Positions 20,126-28,645 of a stretch of DNA of 64,000 nt are shown here, piece after piece. Positions within the stretch are counted from its first letter, which is position 1. Every line of letters begins with the position of its first letter. The DNA comes from Sediminicoccus sp. KRV36 (GTDB lineage Bacteria; Pseudomonadota; Alphaproteobacteria; Acetobacterales; Acetobacteraceae). Both the position numbers and the translations under genes were made by a program. Below the pieces are notes generated by a model. That model saw only the letters and a program-made list of their open reading frames with translations, made no database searches and was not told the DNA's origin. The stretch is taken from contig NZ_CP085081.1 of assembly GCF_023243115.1 (NCBI RefSeq), forward strand, positions 1,178,001 to 1,242,000, written 5' to 3'.

Positions 20126-20346
20126 AGGCCTCGCTCCTGCTGATGGTGGTGCTGACCGTGCTGGTGGCCATGGGCCTGCGCTGGCGTGAGCAGCGCCTGC
20201 CGGGCGGCAAGCCGCAGCCCCGGATGGGCTGGATCGCCACGCAGAAGGCCAAGGCCAATCGCTGGGTGACGGCCGCCGCCATTGCCGCCATCGGCACGAC
20301 GGTGCTGCTGGGCGGGCTGCACTGGTTGCGTGTGATGCAGGGGTGA
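20119..20346 (+). CDS. Small membrane protein between purS and purQ (2)
   Basis: This 75-residue protein has a hydrophobic N-terminal segment (VKASLLLMVVLTVLVAMGL), a basic loop (RWREQRLPGGKPQPR) and a second hydrophobic segment (AAAIAAIGTTVLLGGLHWL). It is a predicted two-helix membrane protein of unknown family. It overlaps the previous gene by 7 bases. Confidence 0.55.
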   Translation: MVKASLLLMVVLTVLVAMGLRWREQRLPGGKPQPRMGWIATQKAKANRWVTAAAIAAIGTTVLLGGLHWLRVMQG

Positions 20347-20358
20347 AGGGGGCGGGCG

Positions 20359-20709
20359 ATGCCGGGCAGCTTCAACATCCTGCTGTTCTTCCCGATCATC
20401 CCGGCCGCGGTCCTGGCCGGCATGCTGCTGGGCATGGGCATCGCCGCCCTGCCGCTGATGTGGATCGCCTATTGGCTGCTGCCGCCGGGCTGGATGCGGG
20501 ATCTTTCGCCGCGCACCGTCTTCCCGGCCTGCATGCTGGTGGCGCCCATCCTGCTGCTCTCGGGCGTGATGGGCGTGGCCCTGACCGGCCCGCCGCGCGA
20601 CGTCGCGGAGACCGAGAAGCCCACGCTGGAACAGGTGCGCGAGCGCCAGGCGCTGTTTCGCCACCTGCTGCCCCATCGTGGAGCCGGGCCGGCGGAGAGC
20701 ACCGAGTGA
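20359..20709 (+). CDS. Small membrane protein between purS and purQ (3)
   Basis: This 116-residue protein of unknown function has three hydrophobic segments: residues 5-27 (near FNILLFFPIIPAAVLAGMLL), 28-43 (IAALPLMWIAYWLLPP) and 55-75 (FPACMLVAPILLLSGVMG). A charged cytoplasmic-looking tail (EKPTLEQVRERQALFRHLL) follows. It lies 12 bases after the previous small gene and about 95 bases before purQ, so it is likely co-transcribed with the purine genes. Confidence 0.6.
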   Translation: MPGSFNILLFFPIIPAAVLAGMLLGMGIAALPLMWIAYWLLPPGWMRDLSPRTVFPACMLVAPILLLSGVMGVALTGPPRDVAETEKPTLEQVRERQALFRHLLPHRGAGPAESTE

Positions 20710-20804
20710 CATCCTGGCCGCCGGCGCGGCGCCGCCCCGCCGGGCGGCCCGGCTGTGTTGAATGAACGCGTTTTGAGCGCCGAGCGCTGTGTGGAGATAT
20801 GGGC

Positions 20805-21479
20805 ATGAAGGCAGCCATCCTGGTGTTTCCCGGCACCAATCGCGAGCGGGACATGGCCATCGCGCTGCACCGCGTGAGCGGCGTGAAGCCCACCATGCTC
20901 TGGCACCGCGAGACGGCCTTGCCGCCTGGCACGGACCTCGTCGTGTTGCCGGGCGGTTTTTCCTATGGCGATTATCTGCGCTGTGGCGCGATGGCCGCGC
21001 AATCGCCCATCATGCCCGCGGTGCGGGCCCATGCCGAGCGCGGCGGCCATGTCCTGGGCGTGTGCAACGGCTTCCAGATGCTGTGCGAGGCGGGCTTGCT
21101 GCCCGGCGCGCTGCTGCGCAATGCCTCGCTGCGGTTCCTCGCGATGGACTGCGTGATGCGCGTCGAGCGCGCGGACACGCCCTATACGCGCCATTTCCAG
21201 CGCGGCCAGACCTTCCGCGCCACCATGGCGCATGGCGATGGCAACTACTTCTGCGACGCCGAAACCCTGGCCGCGCTGGAGGACGATGGCCGCGTCGTGC
21301 TCCGCTATGAGGGCGAGAACCGCAATGGCAGCCTGAACGCCATCGCCGGCATCTGCTCGGCCAATGCGCGGGTGATGGGGCTGATGCCGCATCCGGAAAA
21401 CTGCGTGGACCCGCTGGTGGGCGGCACCGATGGCCTGCCGCTCTTTACCTCGATCGCCGAGGCGCTCGCGCCGGCCTGA
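20805..21479 (+). CDS. purQ: FGAM synthase glutaminase subunit PurQ
   Basis: PurQ releases ammonia from glutamine for formylglycinamidine ribonucleotide synthesis. The 224-residue class I amidotransferase has [38 protein letters not shown], the nucleophile cysteine in [18 protein letters not shown] and the His/Glu pair in [16 protein letters not shown] lies 8 bases before the ATG at 20805 and only 2 before an ATG at 20799, so 20805 was chosen. purL is not in this window. Confidence 0.96.
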   Translation: MKAAILVFPGTNRERDMAIALHRVSGVKPTMLWHRETALPPGTDLVVLPGGFSYGDYLRCGAMAAQSPIMPAVRAHAERGGHVLGVCNGFQMLCEAGLLPGALLRNASLRFLAMDCVMRVERADTPYTRHFQRGQTFRATMAHGDGNYFCDAETLAALEDDGRVVLRYEGENRNGSLNAIAGICSANARVMGLMPHPENCVDPLVGGTDGLPLFTSIAEALAPA

Positions 21480-21599
21480 ACAACCGGCCGGTCGCGGCCG
21501 TGCGGTAAATCGGGCAATGTGTGGAAACAGAGGCCTGGGCTTCCCTGTCTTCGCTTGCGATGAGACGGCTCTCGCAGGCTGGTGAGTTGCCTTGCGGGG

Positions 21600-21740
21600 G
21601 GATCGAGGGGCCAGCCCCTCGAGTTCCCCGGCAGGAAACTCGTTTCCTGCACCTTCATCAGTGAGAAGATCTAAGACGCTGAATTTCTTGGTGGGGGGCC
21701 GCAACGCGGAGACAAAGCGATAGGGCAACGCTTTCTTGCG
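21600..21740 (-). repeat. Modular palindromic 3' element, copy 2
   Basis: Read on the minus strand this is the same A-B-C-D series as copy 1. Module D is CGAGGGGCCAGCCCCTCG, a perfect palindrome here at 21605-21622. Module C is CAGGAAACTCGTTTCCTG at 21632-21649. A degenerate module B (AATTTCTTGG region) and the GCAACGCGGAG spacer follow. It occupies the 354-base gap between the convergent purQ and rubredoxin genes; the rest of the gap (21480-21599, 21741-21833) shows nothing recognisable. In the minus direction it lies downstream of the rubredoxin stop. Confidence 0.78.
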
Positions 21741-21833
21741 GCAGCCCGCCAGGCCCCGCCAACAGCGCATCGCTGCTCTGGCCCGGATGCGCGATGCCGG
21801 ACAGGCGCCGGGGCTTCACGGAGCCGGTGCGGT

Positions 21834-22019
21834 TCAGGCCACCCGGCGCATGACGAAATCCGCCTTGGTCGCTCCGCAATCCGGGCAGGACCAATCCTCC
21901 GGAACATCCCGCCACCGCGTGCCCGGCGCCAGGCCATCCTCCGGCGCGCCCTTCGCCTCGTCATAGACGTAGCTGCACAGCTCGCATTCCCAGATGTGAA
22001 AGGCTTCGTCGGTGCTCAT
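21834..22019 (-). CDS. Rubredoxin
   Basis: This 61-residue mononuclear-iron electron carrier has the two CxxC knuckles in [15 protein letters not shown] and [13 protein letters not shown], with the intervening [15 protein letters not shown] typical of rubredoxins. The ATG at 22019 gives a normal-size protein; a longer frame adds unconserved residues. It probably serves an oxidase, reductase or hydroxylase encoded elsewhere. It is divergent from the deaminase gene. Confidence 0.95.
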   Translation of the reverse strand: MSTDEAFHIWECELCSYVYDEAKGAPEDGLAPGTRWRDVPEDWSCPDCGATKADFVMRRVA

Positions 22020-22119
22020 GGCATTCTCCGGGCTGAGGCAGGCGGGGGCATGGTCGGCGCCGAGCATCCGAAGCATGGGCGGCTTCCGTCAAGCCTGCCC
22101 GGCATGGCAGGCTGCGCGG

Positions 22120-22608
22120 ATGCCCCTGCCCGAGCTCGACCACATCGCCTTCCTTCGCCACAGCTTTGCCGTGGCGCGGCGGGCGCGTGCCCATGGCAAG
22201 CATCCTTTCGGCGCCATCCTGGTGGATGCGGCGGGGAGGGTGCTGATGGAGCAGGAAAACGCCTTCGACACCGAAGGCCGCACCGGCCATGCCGAGACCG
22301 TGCTCAGCCGCCGCGCCTGCGCCGCCTTTACGGCCGAGGAACTGGCCCAGACCACCATGTATGTCAGTGCCGAGCCCTGCGCGATGTGCGCGGGCAGCCT
22401 GTATTGGGCTGGCATCGGCCGGCTGGTCTATGCGATGAGCGAGCACAAGCTGGGCCAGATCATTGGCCCGCATCCGGATAACCTGACGCTGGACCTGCCC
22501 TGCCGCACGGTGTTGCAGGCGGGCCAGCGCGAGGTGGAAGTGCTCGGCCCCTTGCTGGAAGACGACCCGGAGGCCGCTTCCATGCATGAAGGTGCCTGGG
22601 AGCGCTGA
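22120..22608 (+). CDS. Nucleoside/guanine deaminase family protein
   Basis: This 162-residue zinc-dependent CDA-fold deaminase has the catalytic HAE in RTGHAETVLSRR and the second zinc site PCxxC in SAEPCAMCAGSLYWAG. The C-terminal part (LVYAMSEHKLGQIIGPHPDN, LPCRTVL) resembles guanine deaminase or general nucleoside deaminase more than TadA. Hydrolytic deamination of a purine or nucleoside is inferred. The start at 22120 precedes the conserved helix HIAFLRHSFAVARRA. Confidence 0.85.
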   Translation: MPLPELDHIAFLRHSFAVARRARAHGKHPFGAILVDAAGRVLMEQENAFDTEGRTGHAETVLSRRACAAFTAEELAQTTMYVSAEPCAMCAGSLYWAGIGRLVYAMSEHKLGQIIGPHPDNLTLDLPCRTVLQAGQREVEVLGPLLEDDPEAASMHEGAWER

Positions 22609-22611
22609 GCG

Positions 22612-23196
22612 TCAGGCCGGCAATTCATAGCCCATCGCGGCCTCGTCCCGCAGCACGCGCCGCACGGCCGGGCGCGCCATCATGCGGTCATGATGGGCCG
22701 TCAGGCGCGGAAACGCCCCTGGCTCCAGGGCGGCACTGCCCTTGAAGCGCCAGAACAGGCGAAACAGGTGGATGTCCGCCACGGAACAGGTGGCGCCCAG
22801 CGCATAGGGCGCCCCGCCCAGGCGCCCCTCCGCCAATGACCAGACCTGCAACGCATGGTCCACCCCTTGCCGGCGGGCCGGATGCACCGTGGCCGCCAGA
22901 AAGGACATCCAGGAGATCACCTGCGCCTCGGCCAGGGCATCACCCATGGGAAGCAGGCCGGCTTGCGGATGGCGCCGTGCCAGCCAGAACAGGATGGCCG
23001 CGACTTCTGTCAGCGGCCCCCCCTCCGTCAGCAGCAGCGGGACCTTGCCTTCGGGGTTCAGCGCCAGGAATTCGGCGCTGCGGTTTTCGCGCCGCCTCAG
23101 CGAGACCTGCCGCGGCGTGAAAGCCGCGCCGACCTCGTGCAGCGCGATATGTGGAGCCATGGAGCTGGAGCCTGGTGCAAGGAACAGCGTCAGCAC
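22612..23196 (-). CDS. Glutathione S-transferase family protein
   Basis: This 194-residue protein has an N-terminal thioredoxin-like domain (LTLFLAPGSSSMAPHIALHE, NPEGKVPLL, and TEVAAILFWLARRHP in place of the usual ESxAI) and an all-helical C-terminal domain (GATCSVADIHLFRLFWRF, with the N-capping S/D motif). Substrates are unknown. The GTG at 23196 is favoured because GGAGG stands 8 bases upstream; a TTG at 23202 is too close to that site. It is convergent with the deaminase, with a 3-base gap. Confidence 0.88.
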   Translation of the reverse strand: MLTLFLAPGSSSMAPHIALHEVGAAFTPRQVSLRRRENRSAEFLALNPEGKVPLLLTEGGPLTEVAAILFWLARRHPQAGLLPMGDALAEAQVISWMSFLAATVHPARRQGVDHALQVWSLAEGRLGGAPYALGATCSVADIHLFRLFWRFKGSAALEPGAFPRLTAHHDRMMARPAVRRVLRDEAAMGYELPA

Positions 23197-23267
23197 GCCC
23201 AAGCCCTCCCCATCCGCGTCGTCATGCGATAGAAACCGCTCACACCTTTTCCGTGCAGGACCAAGCC

Positions 23268-24947
23268 ATGCCCGCCTACCAGTATGTCTACGTCATGAAG
23301 GACTTGACGAAATCCTATCCGGGCGGCCGCGAGGTCTTCAAGGGCATCACCCTGTCCTTCTTGCCGGATGTGAAGATTGGCGTGCTGGGCCCCAATGGCG
23401 CGGGCAAATCGACGCTGATGAAGATCATGGCCGGCATGGACAAGGATTTCGGTGGCGAGGCCTGGGCCGCCGAAGGTGCGCGCGTGGGTTACCTGGCGCA
23501 GGAGCCGCAGCTCGATCCGACCAAGAATGTCGGTGAGAACGTCCGCGCCGCCTTCGGCAAGCTGGAAGCGCAACTCGCCCGCTTCAACGCGATCAGCGAG
23601 CGCTTCATGGAGGAGATGAGCGAGGAGGAGATGAACAGCCTCCTCGCCGAGCAGGGCGAATTGCAGGAAGCCATCGACGCCGCCGATGGCTGGGAGCTGG
23701 ACCGCCGCGTGGAGATCGCGCTCGACGCGCTGCGCTGCCCGCCGGCCGAATCCTCGGTGGAACACCTCTCGGGTGGCGAGCGGCGCCGCGTGGCGCTGTG
23801 CCGCCTGCTGCTGGAAAAGCCGGAACTTCTGTTGCTCGATGAGCCCACCAACCACCTGGATGCCGAGAGCGTTTCCTGGCTGGAACACACGCTGCGCGAT
23901 TATCCAGGTGCGGTGCTGGTCGTCACCCATGACCGCTACTTCCTGGACAATGTCACCAACTGGATCCTGGAAGTGGATCGCGGCCGCGGCTTCCCCTACC
24001 AGGGCAACTACTCCGCCTACCTCGAACAGAAGCGCAAGCGGCTGGAGCAGGAGAACCGCGAGGATACGGCCCGTATCCGGACGCTGGCGGCCGAGCAGGA
24101 ATGGATTGGGCGCTCGCCTTCCGCCCGCCAGGCCAAGAGCAAGGCGCGTATTTCCCGCTATGAGGAATTGCTGGAAAAGAGCCAGGATCGCGGCCTGGGC
24201 GAGGTCGAAATCCTCATCTCCCCGCCGCCGCGCCTCGGCAATACCGTCATCGAGGCGGAGGGGCTGCGCAAAGCTTACGGAAATCGCCTGCTGATTGATG
24301 ACCTGACGTTCAAGCTGCCGCCCGGCGGGATTGTCGGCGTGATCGGCCCCAACGGTGCGGGCAAGACCACGCTGTTCCGCATGATCACCGGCCAGGAGAC
24401 GCCCGATTCCGGCACGCTGAAGGTCGGGGACACGGTGCAGCTCGGCTATGTGGACCAGTCGCGCGACAGCCTGGATGACAAGAAATCCGTCTGGCAGGAG
24501 ATCTCCGGCGGCGACGACCAGATCAATATCGGCAAGCGCAGCATCGCCTCACGCGCCTATACGGCCGCCTTCAACTTCAAGGGGGCCGACCAGCAGAAGC
24601 GTGTGGGCGTGCTCTCGGGTGGTGAGCGCAATCGGGTGCATCTGGCCAAGATGCTGGCCGTTCCGCACAATGTCCTGCTGCTGGATGAGCCGACCAACGA
24701 CCTCGACGTGGACACGCTGCGTGCCCTCGAAGAGGCGCTGATGGAATTTGCCGGCTGCGTTGTGGTGATCAGCCATGATCGCTGGTTCCTGGACCGCCTG
24801 GCCACACATATCCTGGCCTTCGAGGGCGACAGTCACGTCGAGTGGTTCGAGGGCAATTTCCAGGCCTATGAGGCGGATAAGCGCCGCCGCCTGGGGGCCG
24901 CGGCCGATCAGCCGCACCGCATCAAGTATCGGCCCCTGGTCAGATAG
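23268..24947 (+). CDS. ettA: Energy-dependent translational throttle protein EttA (ABC-F)
   Basis: EttA binds the ribosomal E site and gates entry to the elongation cycle according to ADP/ATP ratio. The 559-residue protein has two ABC domains: Walker A GPNGAGKSTLMK and GPNGAGKTTLFR, signatures LSGGERRRVALCRL and LSGGERNRVHLAKM, and Walker B LLLDEPTNHLD and LLLDEPTNDLD. The ABC-F linker with basic residues (QEWIGRSPSARQAKSKAR) lies between them. There are no membrane helices. The ATG at 23268 gives the standard MPAYQYVYVMKDLTKSYPG start. It probably forms an operon with the two genes that follow. Confidence 0.96.
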   Translation: MPAYQYVYVMKDLTKSYPGGREVFKGITLSFLPDVKIGVLGPNGAGKSTLMKIMAGMDKDFGGEAWAAEGARVGYLAQEPQLDPTKNVGENVRAAFGKLEAQLARFNAISERFMEEMSEEEMNSLLAEQGELQEAIDAADGWELDRRVEIALDALRCPPAESSVEHLSGGERRRVALCRLLLEKPELLLLDEPTNHLDAESVSWLEHTLRDYPGAVLVVTHDRYFLDNVTNWILEVDRGRGFPYQGNYSAYLEQKRKRLEQENREDTARIRTLAAEQEWIGRSPSARQAKSKARISRYEELLEKSQDRGLGEVEILISPPPRLGNTVIEAEGLRKAYGNRLLIDDLTFKLPPGGIVGVIGPNGAGKTTLFRMITGQETPDSGTLKVGDTVQLGYVDQSRDSLDDKKSVWQEISGGDDQINIGKRSIASRAYTAAFNFKGADQQKRVGVLSGGERNRVHLAKMLAVPHNVLLLDEPTNDLDVDTLRALEEALMEFAGCVVVISHDRWFLDRLATHILAFEGDSHVEWFEGNFQAYEADKRRRLGAAADQPHRIKYRPLVR

Positions 24948-24950
24948 GCC

Positions 24951-25529
24951 ATGTTCGAATCGGCCTATGCGCCCGGCGCGCTGGTGGTGGGTGCGGATGA
25001 GATCGGCATCGCCTGCCGCTTCAAGGCTGGCCCCTTCGCCCGCAGCACGGATGAGGGCGGCCATGCCGACGCGATCCTGCCGCGCGGCGAGCCCATCGGA
25101 TATTACGCCCGCACCCGGCGGGATGGCCGCCTCGCTGTCATCGCGCCCGGCATGGTGCGTGATGCCGCAGCGCTGCTGCGCGATAGGCCGCACTACATGC
25201 GCGCCGCCCTGGCCCGCCAGCGCCTGTGCCCGACCACCTTCTGCATCCTGCGCGTGGGGGAATCCCGCGCGGCGGATTTCGTGGCGATCTGGCGTGAGAT
25301 CGCGGAGCGGCCGCCGCTCTTTCTGGCCATTGGCGGCAATTGCGCGCAGGTGATCGCGGCGGCGCTGATCCGCATCGGCGCCATGCCACGCCCCTGGATC
25401 CGGCCTGGCAGCCCGGATGCGCTGTTCCGTGCGTTGCAGGCAGCCCAGCCGCAGGCGCGCGTCGCTGTCGGCTTTGCCGAATTTCAGCCCAGCCCCGCGG
25501 GCGGCCACAATATCCGGCTGGAGGGCTAG
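24951..25529 (+). CDS. Protein of unknown function downstream of ettA
   Basis: This 192-residue cytosolic-looking protein starts 3 bases after ettA. No family is recognised. Distinct segments are GEPIGYYARTRRDGRLAVIA, LCPTTFCILRVGE and IGGNCAQVIAAALIRIGAMP. The last has a cysteine at a helix start after IGGN, and near the C terminus is GFAEFQPSPAGGHNIRLEG with a histidine. A Cys-His papain-like arrangement is one speculative reading; there is no signal peptide or membrane segment. Confidence 0.6.
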   Translation: MFESAYAPGALVVGADEIGIACRFKAGPFARSTDEGGHADAILPRGEPIGYYARTRRDGRLAVIAPGMVRDAAALLRDRPHYMRAALARQRLCPTTFCILRVGESRAADFVAIWREIAERPPLFLAIGGNCAQVIAAALIRIGAMPRPWIRPGSPDALFRALQAAQPQARVAVGFAEFQPSPAGGHNIRLEG

Positions 25530-25533
25530 GGCC

Positions 25534-26058
25534 GTGTCGCAAATCCTGGGCCAGCGGCGCAGCATCACGACCGAGCGCCTTTCTCTCCTGCCGCCCGGCA
25601 GCGAGCATCTGCCGGACCTGATCCGTCTGAAATCCGACGAGAATGTCTTCGGCTACATGCTGCACGGCACCCGCTCGGCCGAGCGCACGCGTGAGGAGCT
25701 GGAAGATGACATGGATTTCTGGCAGGTACGCGGCTACGGCACCTGGAGCGTGTTTCTGCGCGAGACCGGCGAATTCCTTGGCATTGCGGGCCTGATGGAG
25801 CGGCCCGACGGGCGCGGTGTGGCGGTGCGTTTCGCCCTCTGGCCGGAATGCCGGGGCAAGGGATATGCGCGGGAAGCGGCCAAGGCGGCCCTGGATTTCG
25901 GCCACGCCGTCGGGCTTGCGCGCATCATCGGCGTGGCGCGGGAGACGAACCTCTCCTCCTGCGCGGTGCTGCGCGATTGCGGCATGCGCGAAGCGGGCGA
26001 ATTCCTGAACCGCGGCCATCGCATGCTGATCTTCGAGAGCACTGCCCCGCGCGGGTAA
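25534..26058 (+). CDS. RimJ/RimL-like GNAT acetyltransferase
   Basis: This 174-residue protein has the RimL-type layout: ITTERLSLLPP at the start, WSVFLRETGEFLGIAGLME, then the acetyl-CoA loop RGKGYAREAAKAALDFGHAV and NLSSCAVLRDCGMREAGEF. Proteins of this type acetylate ribosomal N termini, amino acids or small amines; the acceptor here is not known. The GTG at 25534 is 4 bases after the preceding stop and is the most economical start. Confidence 0.83.
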   Translation: MSQILGQRRSITTERLSLLPPGSEHLPDLIRLKSDENVFGYMLHGTRSAERTREELEDDMDFWQVRGYGTWSVFLRETGEFLGIAGLMERPDGRGVAVRFALWPECRGKGYAREAAKAALDFGHAVGLARIIGVARETNLSSCAVLRDCGMREAGEFLNRGHRMLIFESTAPRG

Positions 26059-26408
26059 AGGCGGCTGGAAAACATCAGGGCACGGTCCGCCCGCAAGGGT
26101 TCACTTCACAAGCTCTGGCCCGCTGTGTTCCCATGGCATCATCCATCCAAACGGCGCCGGTTGAACGGATGATGCCATGGGTTGCGGCTGGCCCCTCATG
26201 CGCCGGCGAAGGAGATATTCGCGAGGCCAGCCGTGCGATGCGCCGCGTCCCGTTCGTCTGACGCGAATCGGGTTCCAACCACAAGGGGCGGCCCCAGCAG
26301 GGCGGCAACTTCTTTTCCGCCCCCTGTAACCTCAGCGCCACGCCACGCGTTCCTTGCAATGGGAAGTCGTTTCATTCCCGACTCAATCATTCATGCGAGG
26401 AAAAGTAA
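26059..26408. other. Intergenic region before the RTX gene
   Basis: This 350-base gap after the ettA operon contains the long inverted repeat listed separately. The last 70 bases before the RTX start are less GC-rich (TTTCATTCCCGACTCAATCATT) and end in GAGGAAAAG, a good ribosome-binding site 5 bases before ATG. A promoter is likely here, but no clear -35/-10 pair was assigned. Confidence 0.4.
26130..26181. repeat. 15-bp perfect inverted repeat with 22-base spacer
   Basis: CCCATGGCATCATCC (26130-26144) pairs perfectly with GGATGATGCCATGGG (26167-26181). The spacer holds a further near-palindrome around GGCGCC. No T tract follows. It could be the terminator of the ettA operon, an operator for the RTX gene or a small element remnant. 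Confidence 0.75.
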
Positions 26409-28499
26409 ATGCCCGTTCTCTCAGTCGGTTCCTTATCCGTCTTTCCGAGCATCGCGGCAGCGCTCCTCGCCGCGTCCCCCGGTGACACCATCCAGTTGCA
26501 GGCCGGCTACAGCAACGAGACGGTGGTCATCACGCTGACCGGCCTGATCATCACGGGCGATGCGAGCTCGACCGGCATCGTGCTGCAGCTGGGCGTCGGC
26601 ATCCCGACCTTCACCACCACCGGAACCGCGCCCTTCCGCATTCTGGACGCGATCGACGGCAATGGCATCGTCGGCAATGCCGGCGACAACATCATCACGG
26701 TCTCGGCCGGGGTGGATGCCGTGGATGGCGGGCTGGGCACGGACCGGCTGTTTGTGAACTACGCGCTGGCCATCGGCCCCGTCACCGGCGATTCCACCTC
26801 CAACTTCACCGAGGCCGGCGGCGGCGGGCGCTCCGTCACCATCACGGCCGGCACCATCGAGCATTTCACCGTGCTGACCGGCGCTGCGGCGGATACCATC
26901 ACCACCGGCGCGGGCGATGACATCATCAATGTCGGGGCCGGCGCCAATACGGTGACCGCCGGCAACGGCGCGAACAGCGTGACCGGCGGCGATGATGCCG
27001 ACACGATCACGACCGGCACCGGCAATGACACCATCGTGGCAGGTGCTGGCACCAACATCGTCGTGGCCGGCCAGGGAGCCAATTCCATCACGGGCGGCGG
27101 TGGCTCGGACACCTTCACCGCCCTGGATGGCGGCAATTTCATGGATGCTGGTGACGGCACCAATACCCTCACCTCGGGCGCTGGCAATGACACCATCCTT
27201 TCCGGTACGGGCGCTGCCACCATCGTGGCGGGCGGCGGCCAGGATCTGATCACCGTCCGTGGCGGCGCCGCCACGCTGGACACTGGAACCGGCGTTGACC
27301 GCCTGACCCTCGACTATGCGGCGATGACGACAAACGTGATCGGCGGCATCACCAGCGGCAATCTGGGCACCGGCTATACCGGCCATGTCGAGGATGGCGC
27401 CACCGCGACGATGGATTTCATCGGCACCGAGAATTTCACCATCACCACCGGCAGCGGCAATGACACCATCACGACGGGTGACGGGACCGATGTGCTGCGC
27501 GGCGGAACCGGCAATGACAGCTTCATCGCCGCTGGCGGCGTGGATCAATTGTTTGGCGATGCCGGCGACGATATCCTGAACGGCGGTGCCGGCGGCGATC
27601 TGATCCATGGTGGCAGCGGGTTCGATTATGCCAGCTTCCAGGGCGGCGCCGCGGCCGTCTCGGTCTACCTGGCCTCGCCAGGGTTGAACACGGCGGATGC
27701 CATGGGCGACACCTACACCAGCGTCGAGGGTTTCCTGGGAACCGGCTTCGGCGATCTGTTCGTCGGCGATGACAACGTCAACGTGTTCGCCGGCATGAAT
27801 GGCAATGATGTGCTGCTCGGTGGCGCGGGCGATGACGCGCTGTATGGCGGCGATGGCGATGACAGCTTCTACCCGGGGCCCGGTGTTGACTACGTCAATG
27901 GCGGCAATGGCTACGACTATGTTCGCTTCGACTACGCGACGGCCGGCGTGACCGCTTCCCTCGCGACGGGCACCGGCACGGGCGGTGAAGCCGCCGGTGA
28001 CATCTACATCGCCTGCGAGGCCTTGATCGGCTCGCAATTCGCCGATGTCCTGGTGGGCGACGGCGCCAATAATGTGCTGGTCGGCAATGGCGGTGCGGAT
28101 GTGCTGATCGGCGGGGCGGGGATCGACTCCCTGTTCAGCGGCATGGGCAATGACGTCCTGAACGGGGGCGTGGGCGCCGATGTGTTGTATGGTGGGGAAG
28201 GGGCGGACGCCTTCTACTTCGTCAATGGCGAAGGCGGGGATACCGTCGGTGATTTCTCCGCCGGCGTGGATATGATGGTGTTGATCGGGTCGAGCTTCGG
28301 CTTCGCACCCGGGGCCTCGCTTGATGGGCGGTTTGTCTATGGCGTGGCGCCGACATCATCCTTGAGCCAGTTCATCTATGACCCGTTCCAGCACACCTTG
28401 TTCTTCGACGCGAACGGCATCGGCGCGGGTGGGCAGTCCACTGTCTGCGTCCTGCAGGCCGGAGCCGCGCTGATGCAGCAGGACCTGGTCTTCGGCTGA
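26409..28499 (+). CDS. RTX-like calcium-binding secreted protein
   Basis: This 696-residue acidic protein is rich in Gly, Asp, Asn and Thr and has no classical signal peptide. Glycine-rich nonapeptide repeats (GGxGxDxLx type) recur, for example GGTGNDSFIAAGGVDQLFGD, GGAGDDALYGGDGDD, GGAGIDSLFSGMGNDVL and GGVGADVLYGGEGADAF. The C terminus ends hydrophobic (LMQQDLVFG), as expected for a type I secretion signal. Residues 1-330 carry Thr/Ile-rich imperfect repeats (TITTGAGDDI, TITTGTGNDTI). Its role (adhesin, surface layer or enzyme carrier) is not determinable. No HlyB/HlyD/TolC genes are nearby. Confidence 0.82.
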   Translation: MPVLSVGSLSVFPSIAAALLAASPGDTIQLQAGYSNETVVITLTGLIITGDASSTGIVLQLGVGIPTFTTTGTAPFRILDAIDGNGIVGNAGDNIITVSAGVDAVDGGLGTDRLFVNYALAIGPVTGDSTSNFTEAGGGGRSVTITAGTIEHFTVLTGAAADTITTGAGDDIINVGAGANTVTAGNGANSVTGGDDADTITTGTGNDTIVAGAGTNIVVAGQGANSITGGGGSDTFTALDGGNFMDAGDGTNTLTSGAGNDTILSGTGAATIVAGGGQDLITVRGGAATLDTGTGVDRLTLDYAAMTTNVIGGITSGNLGTGYTGHVEDGATATMDFIGTENFTITTGSGNDTITTGDGTDVLRGGTGNDSFIAAGGVDQLFGDAGDDILNGGAGGDLIHGGSGFDYASFQGGAAAVSVYLASPGLNTADAMGDTYTSVEGFLGTGFGDLFVGDDNVNVFAGMNGNDVLLGGAGDDALYGGDGDDSFYPGPGVDYVNGGNGYDYVRFDYATAGVTASLATGTGTGGEAAGDIYIACEALIGSQFADVLVGDGANNVLVGNGGADVLIGGAGIDSLFSGMGNDVLNGGVGADVLYGGEGADAFYFVNGEGGDTVGDFSAGVDMMVLIGSSFGFAPGASLDGRFVYGVAPTSSLSQFIYDPFQHTLFFDANGIGAGGQSTVCVLQAGAALMQQDLVFG

Positions 28500-28645
28500 A
28501 GCCGAGGCGCGCCCTGGCCATTCGGGCCAGGGCGACCGCGCCTTCGGTCAACTGCGCTGACACCGGGATCCGCTCAGCCCCGCGCGGTTCCTTGCCCATC
28601 GGCAGTTGCCATCCGGATGGGATCAGTGATGCGGCGCCCCGCGCG

